42,946 nt of DNA from Candidatus Saccharimonadota bacterium (GCA_014377695.1 JACMPA010000024.1:1-42946), one strand, 5' to 3'; positions 17,837 to 27,189 are shown, counted from the stretch's first letter. The notes: a model not told the origin generated them from the sequence alone. Numbers and translations: made by a program.

Positions 17837-18226
17837 TTAGGACCATATTCGAAGTAGGTAAAACCGTTTACGTCTTGTGACGTTTGAATTATTTGCTGCG
17901 TCAGCGATAGCGGTTGGCAGTACGTCGGTCGGTTGAATAGCTAATAATCGTTGCTGCTGCATTGCTGCCTGACGGTGTAACACTTGTGATCGTTGCAGTC
18001 TCTGGCCTGGGACTACCGGCGCAGTATTCTCATTGAACACCGACTGACTGGCCGCTATCACATCTTGAATGAGTCGCCCTGGAGCCGGAGTTATGGGCTG
18101 TTGGGTATGTATATGGTGGCTGGCTATAACATCATGAATCGGCTGCCCGATGCGGACATGCAGACCTGACGCGTGCTGTGGTAATCGTTGATGATTTTGA
18201 CTCATCTGCTTAATAACCCCACTCAT
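17837..18226 (-). CDS. Hypothetical Gln/Pro-rich protein, coupled to sortase (possible frameshift near C-terminus)
   Basis: ATGA overlap with sortase stop; alternative frame 17809-17937 reads as protein-like. Confidence 0.5.
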   Translation of the reverse strand: MSGVIKQMSQNHQRLPQHASGLHVRIGQPIHDVIASHHIHTQQPITPAPGRLIQDVIAASQSVFNENTAPVVPGQRLQRSQVLHRQAAMQQQRLLAIQPTDVLPTAIADAANNSNVTRRKRFYLLRIWS

Positions 18227-19407
18227 ATAGATTGTTCCTCTAATTTGGCAAAGACACCGATGCGTTGGCTGAATTCCCCTTTTTTGGAATCATATTTGCC
18301 GCCACAGGTTATTAAGTTCAGCCCAGACTTAGTTGCATCAATTGGACGAGATAGTGCGTTCATATCTACTGCATCAACTGGATATGTAACACTTTTGACC
18401 ACTGTATATTCTAATTTCTTACCATCACCTCGTTCGATTTCGATAGAATCACCAGCTACTAGATTCTTTATTCCGTAGAATACCCCGTTTGTGGTCCAAC
18501 TCGAGACGTGGCCATCAATCAACGTTGCTCCAGGCTCGCCTGGCTTAGCACTGGAACTATAGCGAGCTGTGTCAAAAACATTCGTTGGCGTGGCAAGTGC
18601 TCCATCCTTAGTAATACCTACCTGTAACACTCGTGCTAAAACGCCTAGCTTAGAAATACGAATATAGCGCGCCGCGTCTGGAGCAACCTGATACGATCGT
18701 AGAGTCTCAGCGGTAACTGGGGCAGTACTGGGCGCATTATCGACGACCGCACCTTCAACTGAATCAGTCGTTGTAGCCGGCGCAGCTTGTGCGATGCTAG
18801 CCCGAGCAGCTTGCGCCTGCGCCAGGCCATTGCTCTGGAAACCCTTACACGTTATGCCTAGCCCAATCACCAGCACTACCGCCGCCATACCCGTCAGCAG
18901 CTGCTGCTGCAACGGCATAGCTTTGACTGCCCGAAGCACACGCCTCGTGAATGCGCGCGGTTTTAGTTTGAATAATCTAACTCCCGGGCGAGGGGGCTTT
19001 GCCGGTGGTGCGAATGTACGGTGTATTTCGACCCTTTCCGGCACCGGAACATCCGACCACGCTATTTCTGACTCGGGCCGGGTTGTTTGTACAGTGACGG
19101 GTTGGCGCATTGAAACCTCCGAAGGTTCTGGCTTTTGCAGATCAGCTGGAGCCGGCCCAGGATTGCCAGGCATCTGCGTATGCGCTTCGACCAAATTATT
19201 CGGCATCGCTCCTGGTGCGGGTAGTTGCGTCGGTGCATTAAGTGCAGCTGGGAACTGAAACCCTGGAACCTGTGAGACGTCTTGAAATAATTTACGAGAA
19301 TGCCCAGCAGTTGGCCGTGGAACATACATAGCAGATTCAACAGCATGACTAAGCGGGCGCAGTTGCGCCCGCGGCGTAAAGTCATTGATCAATTGCTGTC
19401 CCGGCAT
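18223..19407 (-). CDS. Sortase with long proline-rich cytoplasmic N-terminus (class F-like)
   Basis: TM segment, then sortase domain: TLIDGHVSSW (His), LNLITCGG (Cys), FSQRIGVFA (Arg). Confidence 0.85.
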   Translation of the reverse strand: MPGQQLINDFTPRAQLRPLSHAVESAMYVPRPTAGHSRKLFQDVSQVPGFQFPAALNAPTQLPAPGAMPNNLVEAHTQMPGNPGPAPADLQKPEPSEVSMRQPVTVQTTRPESEIAWSDVPVPERVEIHRTFAPPAKPPRPGVRLFKLKPRAFTRRVLRAVKAMPLQQQLLTGMAAVVLVIGLGITCKGFQSNGLAQAQAARASIAQAAPATTTDSVEGAVVDNAPSTAPVTAETLRSYQVAPDAARYIRISKLGVLARVLQVGITKDGALATPTNVFDTARYSSSAKPGEPGATLIDGHVSSWTTNGVFYGIKNLVAGDSIEIERGDGKKLEYTVVKSVTYPVDAVDMNALSRPIDATKSGLNLITCGGKYDSKKGEFSQRIGVFAKLEEQSI

Positions 19408-19428
19408 GATTATTTCTGTTTGATGGCG

Positions 19429-20517
19429 TTAAGGTCGGCTAGCTATGCCGCGTGTGACTCGGGCAACACCAAGGATACTTCCTGCCGCCAAGAGAGTTAT
19501 TACTAATGAGAGTATCGGCTTAGAAGGGTTGAGATTGAAGCCCGTGTTTGGGGTGCCTGGTGTAGTCGTGGTAGCAGCGGTCGTAGCTGCCCCTGCAACG
19601 GCGTGTATATCACCGCTGGGCGTACTAGTAGTATTGTCAGTGCTCTCATTAAGTACTGCACCACTGTTTGCAGTGGTAAGCTTGAACCCTGGGCCGTGTA
19701 GTGAGCCTTTGACATGTACAACCGTGCCATCAGTCACTGCCACGTTTGTGTCACCACTCAAGTTGATGAGTCCCGTTAAGTTGAGCACCGTGCCAGTACC
19801 GGTCGGGGTACCAAAGTCCAATGTACCACCAGCCGAAGTAATTGGCGTCGAAAGCGTATACGTAGACACGCCAGAATTTTGGAATGCGTCGTAGGCAAAC
19901 GTAGCACCACTAGCAACGGTTACGCTAGATAGTGTGGCATCTGCCGAACTTCTAGCTTGCATCTGTAAGACACCGCTAGTAACTGTCATTGACCCCGTCA
20001 TCGTGACAGGACCGACAAATGAGAGCGAGCCGTCCGTTCCGTTGAGTGTTACTGAGCCAGTTCCACTCACCGTACCGGTCAATATTAGTACGTTGCTGTT
20101 ACTGAGTGTCACCGCTCGTGCACCGTTTACCACGACGTCATTGGCAATTGAATTAGAACGATCCGACGTATCCGTGATGTCGCCACCCAAGGTAAAAGCC
20201 GTGCCACTAATGGCATATCCAGCACTACCCGTGCCACTGAAGGTAATCGAGTTGAAGGTCGCTGCGACTAAATCGTTTACTGGGGTTAGATTCGTTGCCG
20301 TTACTGGGAATATCAAGTCATTAGTGTCTAGAGCAGTCGGTGCCGCACTGTTGCAACCTGACCAGTTCGTAGCGGTACTAAAGTTAGAGTCTACTCCACC
20401 GCCAGTCCACACACAGCTGTAGGTTGCCGCATGTGCAATGCCTGGCATCAGTAAGGTAATAAGTGGTGCGGCGGCAATGATACCAGCGGCCATTAATCCA
20501 CGGAGTCTTCTCAGCAT
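19429..20517 (-). CDS. Secreted beta-helix/autotransporter-repeat-like surface protein with PNTG sorting signal
   Basis: Signal peptide ending AHA; repetitive T/S/G beta-structure; C-terminal TPGTPNTGF, hydrophobic helix, RVTRGIASRP tail. Confidence 0.8.
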   Translation of the reverse strand: MLRRLRGLMAAGIIAAAPLITLLMPGIAHAATYSCVWTGGGVDSNFSTATNWSGCNSAAPTALDTNDLIFPVTATNLTPVNDLVAATFNSITFSGTGSAGYAISGTAFTLGGDITDTSDRSNSIANDVVVNGARAVTLSNSNVLILTGTVSGTGSVTLNGTDGSLSFVGPVTMTGSMTVTSGVLQMQARSSADATLSSVTVASGATFAYDAFQNSGVSTYTLSTPITSAGGTLDFGTPTGTGTVLNLTGLINLSGDTNVAVTDGTVVHVKGSLHGPGFKLTTANSGAVLNESTDNTTSTPSGDIHAVAGAATTAATTTTPGTPNTGFNLNPSKPILSLVITLLAAGSILGVARVTRGIASRP

Positions 20518-20623
20518 GATGTTCGTCTCATCTTTCTGTTTGTTTTGAATTGTATTTTTGATTTGATTGGATGTGTATGAATTTTATATCCTGCTCGAGC
20601 TTAGTGTCAAGCTTTTCGAATAT

Positions 20624-21025
20624 TTACTTTTTTTGAGCAGTGATATGCGGAAGGGCACCGTATTCAGGCATGGCGATACTCTCGGTTTCGCCGCACAGTA
20701 ATCGAGTGATACCTGCCTGTAACCACTCTGGGTCTTCATTGGATACTATCGGAATACTCAGGCTGTAAGCCAGCGCATTGGCAACTGTGATACCAATGCG
20801 GAGACCCGTAAAACTACCTGGACCCTTAAAAGCCACAATGCCCTCGATGTCGTGGAGATTTCTATAATTATCTTTCAAAAGCTGCTCCAGTGTCATATGC
20901 AGCGTCTCGGCTAATTGGCGATGAGCCTCCCAGGTGTGATAGGCGAGTTGTTCACTATTACTATACAAACCTATCTCCGCTTCCGGTTTATCAGTCCGAA
21001 TCGTAATAATTAACATGTTAAGCAT
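20624..21025 (-). CDS. tsaB: TsaB (t6A biosynthesis), short form
   Basis: VAFKGPGSFTGLRIGITVANALAYSLSIPI. Confidence 0.9.
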   Translation of the reverse strand: MLNMLIITIRTDKPEAEIGLYSNSEQLAYHTWEAHRQLAETLHMTLEQLLKDNYRNLHDIEGIVAFKGPGSFTGLRIGITVANALAYSLSIPIVSNEDPEWLQAGITRLLCGETESIAMPEYGALPHITAQKK

Positions 21026-21494
21026 TATCCGGTATTAGGTAGGCTAATGAATCGGGATACAAAAGTTCAAGTTCGCGCGTTGTATCACCGGTGTTTCTGA
21101 TGTTAATCGTTACACGCTCAACGGGCAATACGTTTTCAACGATATTGGCCCACTCCACGACCACCACGCCCTTTCTGTCGCCTACAGCCTCAGCGAGCTC
21201 ATTTGCAACGATTCCCGGATCAGTTAAGCGGTAGAAGTCAAAGTGATACATTATTTTGTCTCCCGACACATACTCACGGGAAATCGTGAAGCTTGGACTA
21301 GCGACTGCATCCGCACTACCAAACCCTTTAGCAAGAGTTTTTACGAATGTTGTTTTGCCGCCGCCGACGTCACTGACGAGTTCAATAACCTCACCACCAC
21401 GCAAACGGCTACCCAACGACTCGGCTAGGCGTGCGGTGTCGTCTAAGCCGGTGGATGAAGTTCGCCAAATCAAGTCGGTACTCATATACACCAT
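21018..21494 (-). CDS. tsaE: TsaE (t6A biosynthesis ATPase)
   Basis: GEVIELVSDVGGGKTTFVKTLAKGFG, SPSFTISREY, MYHFDFYRL, VVVVEWANI. Confidence 0.93.
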   Translation of the reverse strand: MVYMSTDLIWRTSSTGLDDTARLAESLGSRLRGGEVIELVSDVGGGKTTFVKTLAKGFGSADAVASPSFTISREYVSGDKIMYHFDFYRLTDPGIVANELAEAVGDRKGVVVVEWANIVENVLPVERVTINIRNTGDTTRELELLYPDSLAYLIPDNA

Positions 21495-22827
21495 ATGCTA
21501 CCGCGAGTCCGGCCACCACCGCAAGTATCCATGGGTGAATCGGAGTGAGCTGCTCCGCCTCAGTCGGTGTAGTAGCGTTCGCAAGCGTTGCAGTCTTAGG
21601 TGCCTTGCTGATCGTGGCGCCCTTTACTGCAGCAGCATTAGTCTTCGTAGATTTAGTTTTAGATGATGCACCAGTCGAGGTCGATGCTTGGGCAATCGTA
21701 TTACTTTTGCCGGGTGTTGGCTGCAGTGTCCAGTACCACGTTCCTTTGGCTACAGCCCAACTTTGGCCATCCTTGGCAGTCCCGTACTGATCGGTTTGCG
21801 TAAGCAGTGCACCGAGTGGATCAAGCAAATCCGCTGCACCCGAGGTATTACTCAGGCTCAAACCAGTGTCGGCAGAGTAGAAGGCCACGAACGAACTAGC
21901 CGCCAGTGATGTTCCGGCTGGGAATGTATAGCTGTGTTTAGTTGTCGCGCCGGTCTGGAGAATAAATCCACTGAGATCGAATGATTTTTGGTTCGGATTA
22001 TACAGCTCGATAAATTCATCACTTGTATCTGTACCGGTGCCCATTGGATTGGGCAAGACTTCGGTAATTTGAGGAGGCGCGAGACCAATATCACTTGCGG
22101 GAATTACGGGTGTTGGTGATGTAGATGCGCTGTCATCAGCCGCAATGCTCAAAATAACCGCTGGCGGCCCAGCTGCGCTATTTGGCCAAGTATACGTTTG
22201 CAGTGTAGTCGTACCGCCAGTTAGAACCTGGGGTACATTCAAGGTACAGTTCGCAAAGCTACCGACCGCCCAACCCGTACCAGCAGTAGTTGCATCGTGA
22301 TACCAAACTGCTAACGCCAAAGTGCCCTCCTTGCGCAGATCCAAATTATCGATCACTGGTGTCTTGTCGGTTGTACTTGGCTTAATCCAGTTAACGCTAT
22401 CAATCGTCGTAAACGTTGAGGTATTCTTATCGATGTTTATAAGTTGGCGAAGTTGTAATGCGCCTTTCGTGTCGCTAAGGCTAACCGAGAGCTTAGCAGT
22501 GTAGACCGCATCACAAGTTTGAGCGGCATCGCTCGTAAACAGTACTGCTTGGCCGCTCTGAAGTGCTATTGCTGGCATTTGTTGGGTCGGCACGATGTTT
22601 GTAGCCGTATCATTACTTGAATAACCCAGCCAGTAAGCACTCAGATCAGAAATCGCTTGATTAGCTCGTACTACAATAAACTCATCACCTGTAATTTTGA
22701 CTTCTCTGATACTTACAGCAGGTAGCGCAGGGGCCGGAGTACTGACAGCGTTGGTAGTGACCGGTAGTGAGAGCACAAGCAAAAACGCGGCAATCACCCC
22801 TGCTGTTATCTGCTGCATTACTTTCAT
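21409..22827 (-). CDS. Secreted lamin-tail (LTD) domain protein with C-terminal TM anchor
   Basis: Signal peptide; ITEVLPNPMGTGTDTSDEFIELYNPNQKSFDLSGFILQ LTD core; earlier diverged LTD-like copy; C-terminal TM. Confidence 0.8.
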   Translation of the reverse strand: MKVMQQITAGVIAAFLLVLSLPVTTNAVSTPAPALPAVSIREVKITGDEFIVVRANQAISDLSAYWLGYSSNDTATNIVPTQQMPAIALQSGQAVLFTSDAAQTCDAVYTAKLSVSLSDTKGALQLRQLINIDKNTSTFTTIDSVNWIKPSTTDKTPVIDNLDLRKEGTLALAVWYHDATTAGTGWAVGSFANCTLNVPQVLTGGTTTLQTYTWPNSAAGPPAVILSIAADDSASTSPTPVIPASDIGLAPPQITEVLPNPMGTGTDTSDEFIELYNPNQKSFDLSGFILQTGATTKHSYTFPAGTSLAASSFVAFYSADTGLSLSNTSGAADLLDPLGALLTQTDQYGTAKDGQSWAVAKGTWYWTLQPTPGKSNTIAQASTSTGASSKTKSTKTNAAAVKGATISKAPKTATLANATTPTEAEQLTPIHPWILAVVAGLAVAYGVYEYRLDLANFIHRLRRHRTPSRVVG

Positions 22828-22833
22828 TGCGAG

Positions 22834-22857
22834 TGATTTTAGGACATCCTAAAATCA
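22834..22857. repeat. 24-bp palindrome TGATTTTAGGA-CA-TCCTAAAATCA
   Basis: Perfect 11-bp arms just upstream of the LTD gene start. Confidence 0.8.
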
Positions 22858-22933
22858 TATGCAAGCAGCAGCGGTTTGTAAAATGACTGGCATTTGAGTC
22901 ATTTCACTCGACGGACTGAGCTATACTAGGGGT

Positions 22934-23179
22934 ATGAACCCGAAACAACTACAACTCAACTTCTTAGTACCAACAGTTTGTATGGATGGCACGAGTGTCT
23001 TTATATCTGTTGACGGTGATATCCCGCGTTTGGACTTTTTTCAAGTCCGTAGCGAGGACGACCAGCATGTTCATGCCGACGTCGTTGCCTCGATACGGTT
23101 GACCGACATCGAACAACTTAAAGGCCTGCAAGACAGCATCGCCCAAACTATCAAAAATCACGCCGAGCGCGAAAAATAG
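22934..23179 (+). CDS. Small hypothetical protein (DUF3467-like?)
   Basis: 81 aa; -10 TATACT 6 nt before ATG. Confidence 0.6.
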   Translation: MNPKQLQLNFLVPTVCMDGTSVFISVDGDIPRLDFFQVRSEDDQHVHADVVASIRLTDIEQLKGLQDSIAQTIKNHAEREK

Positions 23180-23194
23180 CGATATACTACGCAT

Positions 23195-23710
23195 ATGCTG
23201 CAGTTAAGCGCCGCGATAACCAATCGACCTGTGATGAGCCTCCGTACTGGTGGCCAAGTAGCAACTGCCGTTACACCGATTATCAACCCTGACAATCTCA
23301 AAATAGAGGGCTTTTACTGCAATGATCTCTTCGAAAACAAAGAACTCATCCTGCTCTACCAAGATATCCGCGATATTATTCCGCAGGGAATTGTCATTGA
23401 TGATCATAACGTACTAGTTGAGGAATCTGAGTTAGTACGCCTGCGTAAGGTATTGGAACTACAGTTTGAATTAATTGGTAAACCAATCGAAACTGTTGAT
23501 AAAGAAAAGGTTGGTAAAGTAGGAGATTTCGCCGTTGAAACCGGATCGATGACTATTCAAAAACTGTATGCCAGCCAATCGATTATACGAAGCTTTACGG
23601 GGGGTAGTTTGAGTATAGATCGCTCACAGATTGTTGAAATCACCCAAAAGAGGGTCATTATCAATGAACTACTAAAGCGGGCCCCTCTGCCTGCTGCGGG
23701 CATTGCTTGA
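23195..23710 (+). CDS. PRC-barrel domain-containing protein
   Basis: LRTGGQVATAVTPIINPDNLKIEGFYC and IGKPIETVDKEKVGKVGDFAVE PRC-barrel-like repeats. Confidence 0.7.
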   Translation: MLQLSAAITNRPVMSLRTGGQVATAVTPIINPDNLKIEGFYCNDLFENKELILLYQDIRDIIPQGIVIDDHNVLVEESELVRLRKVLELQFELIGKPIETVDKEKVGKVGDFAVETGSMTIQKLYASQSIIRSFTGGSLSIDRSQIVEITQKRVIINELLKRAPLPAAGIA

Positions 23711-23718
23711 TCCATTAT

Positions 23719-23750
23719 CTAGCATTGTAATACTAGTATTACAATGCTAG
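23719..23750. repeat. Perfect 32-bp palindrome CTAGCATTGTAATACTAGTATTACAATGCTAG
   Basis: 16-bp arms with no spacer. Confidence 0.9.
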
Positions 23751-23788
23751 TGCTTGTTTGTCAACGATTTGTCTGGTATACATTTTAG

Positions 23789-23968
23789 ATGAAACTTTTC
23801 CTTGGGCTACTGTTTGTCTTCGGCGGTTACTACTTTGCGCTAACCAGCATGGCCGACTCTGCAATGAGCCAGCTTTCTGGCATACAGGCGCAATATAGCG
23901 CTGCCTCGAGTACTGCCGATAGTTGGGCGGCCGGGGACACTTCCGCAGACTTCGTGAGTGCTCGTTAA
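23789..23968 (+). CDS. Small membrane/secreted protein (59 aa)
   Basis: MKLFLGLLFVFGGYYFALTSMADSAMSQLSGIQAQYSAASSTADSWAAGDTSADFVSAR; TGGTATACA 6 nt upstream; just below the ORF-track cutoff. Confidence 0.6.
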   Translation: MKLFLGLLFVFGGYYFALTSMADSAMSQLSGIQAQYSAASSTADSWAAGDTSADFVSAR

Positions 23969-24052
23969 GCTGAATACAGGGCGATTGTCTTCTGGCTGGT
24001 TAAACCAGATTGCGTGCCAGTGACGCGCAGCATGTAGTTGCAACACCTGAAC

Positions 24053-24667
24053 TCAAGCCTCTTCGGCCAACTCCTCCAAGGCATGTTTGATATCACCATA
24101 CCCGAAGCCTTGTCGCGCTAAATATTGCATCAGTTTTAAATCATCCTCACGGAACTTAGATTGCTGCCGCTTACGAGTGATGATGTCCTTGAGCATAGTT
24201 GGTTCATCAGTTTCGTCTTCACCAAGTGCCTGTTGAATAGTTTCGCTTGCAATATGCTTCTTTTGAAGTTCTAATTGGATTTTTCGCTTGCTTGAAGAGC
24301 GGAGCAGCCGTCGATCGTGCACAAACATCTCAGCAAACTTGGCGTCATCAAGCATGCCAATTCTAGTGAGCTTGTTCGTAATTTGTTCAATGAGTGGTGC
24401 AGGGAAGTCCTTGCGCTTCATATAGAGCTGCATCTCCCAAGCGCTACGCGGCCGCATGGCCGCGTATCTTAACGCCAAGCCATATAGCTTGTCGTTGTCC
24501 GATAGCAGCTTATAGGCCTGCAGCTTTGCCTCATCTAGCTCTTGGCCGATGGCGATTCCACTATCCAGCAAACCGTTCTCGCTCAAGCCAAACGAATAGA
24601 TCTCATCCACAAAGACAGAGTAGCGCCTTTTTCTTTTAACCTGTTGGGTTATCTTAGTGATTTTCAT
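24053..24667 (-). CDS. recX: RecX regulatory protein
   Basis: RSAWEMQLYMKRK, downstream of recA on the same strand, LARQGFGYGDIKHAL. Confidence 0.88.
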   Translation of the reverse strand: MKITKITQQVKRKRRYSVFVDEIYSFGLSENGLLDSGIAIGQELDEAKLQAYKLLSDNDKLYGLALRYAAMRPRSAWEMQLYMKRKDFPAPLIEQITNKLTRIGMLDDAKFAEMFVHDRRLLRSSSKRKIQLELQKKHIASETIQQALGEDETDEPTMLKDIITRKRQQSKFREDDLKLMQYLARQGFGYGDIKHALEELAEEA

Positions 24668-25248
24668 TAAACCACTGCATCAAATTCGAGTAGCTTGAGC
24701 ATCGAAGGCAGCTCCGTAAGGTCAGATGAACCGCCTAGATGACCACCCCCATCAATAACGATGAATTTGCCGTTCAGCTCGCTACAGATCTGGCGCGCGA
24801 CATCTATAGAGCAATACGGATCGTCACTGCCATGCACGAAATAAAATGCGTCACATTTACTTCTTATAAACTCCCAGTCGAACCCATTCGGAGAAAAGAG
24901 ATGGTCAAACTGACCAGACTCATACCAGCTTGCGTCAATAATACCCGGTGAAAGTTCCGTAAAGCTGGCTATCAGGACCGCTGCTTTAATGTGCGGGCAT
25001 CTATCATCCATCAGAAAATTAAAGACAGTAGTAGCCCCTGAAGAATGCCCGAAAAGCACATTTTCCGTGAAGTCCCAGTCTTGGTCGAACAAGAAGTCAT
25101 TGTACACCTGACGATTAGGCGTAGTATTCTTCGGAAGCTCTGGGTGCAGCACCGCGAAACCGCGGTGCTGCAGGCTCTGAGCCAGCCAAGGCTGCCAAAA
25201 TTCGTTTGGATTATTACCAGTACCGTGAAGAATGACTGCCTGCTTCAT
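24667..25248 (-). CDS. RBBP9/YdeN-type alpha/beta hydrolase
   Basis: VILHGTGNNPNEFWQPWL, FGHSSGATTVFNFL, HGSDDPYC, GGGHLG. Confidence 0.8.
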   Translation of the reverse strand: MKQAVILHGTGNNPNEFWQPWLAQSLQHRGFAVLHPELPKNTTPNRQVYNDFLFDQDWDFTENVLFGHSSGATTVFNFLMDDRCPHIKAAVLIASFTELSPGIIDASWYESGQFDHLFSPNGFDWEFIRSKCDAFYFVHGSDDPYCSIDVARQICSELNGKFIVIDGGGHLGGSSDLTELPSMLKLLEFDAVV

Positions 25249-25252
25249 TTAG

Positions 25253-26296
25253 TTATACCTTGGCGGTTTCAGCTGCGGCAGCATCCGTTACCTTGGCGGC
25301 AATTTCTTCCATGACTTCTGGGTTGTCCTGGAGGTATTGCTTCGCAGCCTCACGTCCCTGCCCGATTTTGGCGTCGTTGTAGGCAAACCAGGCGCCAGAT
25401 TTTTCCACGATGTCGCGGGCGGTTGCTAAGTCCAGAATGTCACCGGTACGACTGATGCCTTGGTTGTACATGATGTCGAACTCCGCTTCGCGGAACGGCG
25501 GTGCGATCTTGTTCTTGACTACCTTGACCCGAGTTCTGTTGCCGATAATGGCATCCCCCTGTTTGATCTGACCAATGCGGCGGATGTCGCAGCGGACTGA
25601 GGCGTAGAACTTGAGCGCGTTACCGCCGGTAGTCGTTTCTGGGTTGCCGAACATGACACCGATCTTCATACGCAGCTGGTTAATGAATATAACAGTCGCT
25701 TTACTACGCGAGATGACTGCGGTGAGCTTCCGAAGCGCTTGGCTCATCAAACGAGCTTGTAGGCCCATCTGTGCATCACCCATGTCGCCTTCAATCTCGG
25801 CGCGTGGTACTAATGCAGCCACGGAGTCGACGACGATTATGTCGACGGCGTTAGAACGAACCAGTGTTTCGACTATCTCGAGTGCTTGCTCGCCGTTGTC
25901 AGGCTGGCTAAGCAGCAAGTTCTCGACGTCCACACCGATGCGCTTGGCGTAGCCTGGGTCGAGAGCGTGCTCAGCATCGATAAATGCAGCCGTCCCCCCT
26001 GCTTTTTGACATTGAGCGATTGCATGGAGCGTAAGTGTGGTCTTACCAGATGATTCTGGTCCATAAATCTCGATAACGCGCCCCTTTGGAATGCCGCCGC
26101 CGAGAGCGAGGTCAAGTGAGATCGAGCCAGTAGGAATGCATTCAACCTTGGTTGCATAGGCTGAACCCATCTTCATGATGGATCCTTTGCCAAATTGTTT
26201 TTCGATTGTTTCTAGGGCTAGGCCGAGAGCCTTGCTCTTGCCATCACTACCAGAGGTGTCTTGGATTGTCTTGTCCTCAGTATTCTTCTTTGCCAT
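25253..26296 (-). CDS. recA: Recombinase A
   Basis: [67 protein letters not shown]. Confidence 0.99.
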   Translation of the reverse strand: MAKKNTEDKTIQDTSGSDGKSKALGLALETIEKQFGKGSIMKMGSAYATKVECIPTGSISLDLALGGGIPKGRVIEIYGPESSGKTTLTLHAIAQCQKAGGTAAFIDAEHALDPGYAKRIGVDVENLLLSQPDNGEQALEIVETLVRSNAVDIIVVDSVAALVPRAEIEGDMGDAQMGLQARLMSQALRKLTAVISRSKATVIFINQLRMKIGVMFGNPETTTGGNALKFYASVRCDIRRIGQIKQGDAIIGNRTRVKVVKNKIAPPFREAEFDIMYNQGISRTGDILDLATARDIVEKSGAWFAYNDAKIGQGREAAKQYLQDNPEVMEEIAAKVTDAAAAETAKV

Positions 26297-26409
26297 TCGT
26301 TTATCCTTTCGTAGTGCGTAGGGAGCTAAAACTCACCTGCAAATTAATGTTGTGCCCACAGGTATATCAAGCATTCAGCAAACAGCGCAACCAAATTTCC
26401 ACATTAATT

Positions 26410-26440
26410 ACATTTAGGGAGGACAGTCCTCCCTAAATGT
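26410..26440. repeat. 31-bp palindrome ACATTTAGGGAGGAC-A-GTCCTCCCTAAATGT (REP-like)
   Basis: Perfect 15-bp arms; core GGGAGGACAGTCCTC is repeated on the other side of the RAYT gene. Confidence 0.85.
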
Positions 26441-26453
26441 TTTCTACCGTATT

Positions 26454-27065
26454 TTAGTTCGCTAATTCTTGTTTCAAAATGTCCATTAACTTCTTTTGTT
26501 CTACATAGTCTTCCATAAAGATCAAGTATTGTTCTGGTGTTTTAAAAAGACTTATGATGCGTTTTGGTCGAATCCAGGCTACCTCATCGCGTTGCAAATA
26601 ATACGTCAAACTAGAGTACTCATATTCCCGCCACGCCTTAGGATTAAGGTGTATATAACGTGATATGTGTTCTAGGTATGCCGGGTCACTAATCATCGAA
26701 GCTTTATAGCGTGACTCAAATAAAGAGCCGGAGCGCCTATACTTTTTATTAAAATAATGACTGTAGCTCGTGAGCACACTTTGCATGAATTTCGACATCA
26801 TCCCTGGCTGATGCTGATATATCAACAAATGGAAATGATTTGGCATCAATACGTAGGCTAGCAGTTCGACCTTGTTGAAGAAATTGGGGTACGGTATGCC
26901 ATAGGGATCTTTTGCCTCTTGTGGTGACAAATACCGCTCGAATAAGTTTAGAAAAGTAATGTAATCTTGTTCATCAATGAAAACACGATGCTTACTATGC
27001 CCGCGAGCATAGACATGCTGATAGGTGTCGGCAACATCTTGCTTAGTGGCATTTTTCCGTGGCAT
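26454..27065 (-). mobile_element. REP-associated tyrosine transposase (RAYT; Y1_Tnp HUH family)
   Basis: YQHVYARGHSKHRVFIDEQDYITFLNLFERYL, LLAYVLMPNHFHLLIYQ (HUH), SLFESRYKA, ISRYIHLNPKA. Confidence 0.9.
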
Positions 27066-27080
27066 ATGGCTAAGTATACG

Positions 27081-27098
27081 TTGGGAGGACAGTCCTCA
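27081..27098. repeat. REP-like palindrome TGGGAGGAC-A-GTCCTCACA (degenerate arm)
   Basis: Shares GGGAGGACAGTCCTC with 26410-26440. Confidence 0.8.
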
Positions 27099-27189
27099 CA
27101 AATTTACAACAAAGATACTGCTTACGTTTTATGGCTGTGACTGCTAAAATGTGGCCAGGATGGGTGAAGTTTAAAACTCCGAAATAAAC

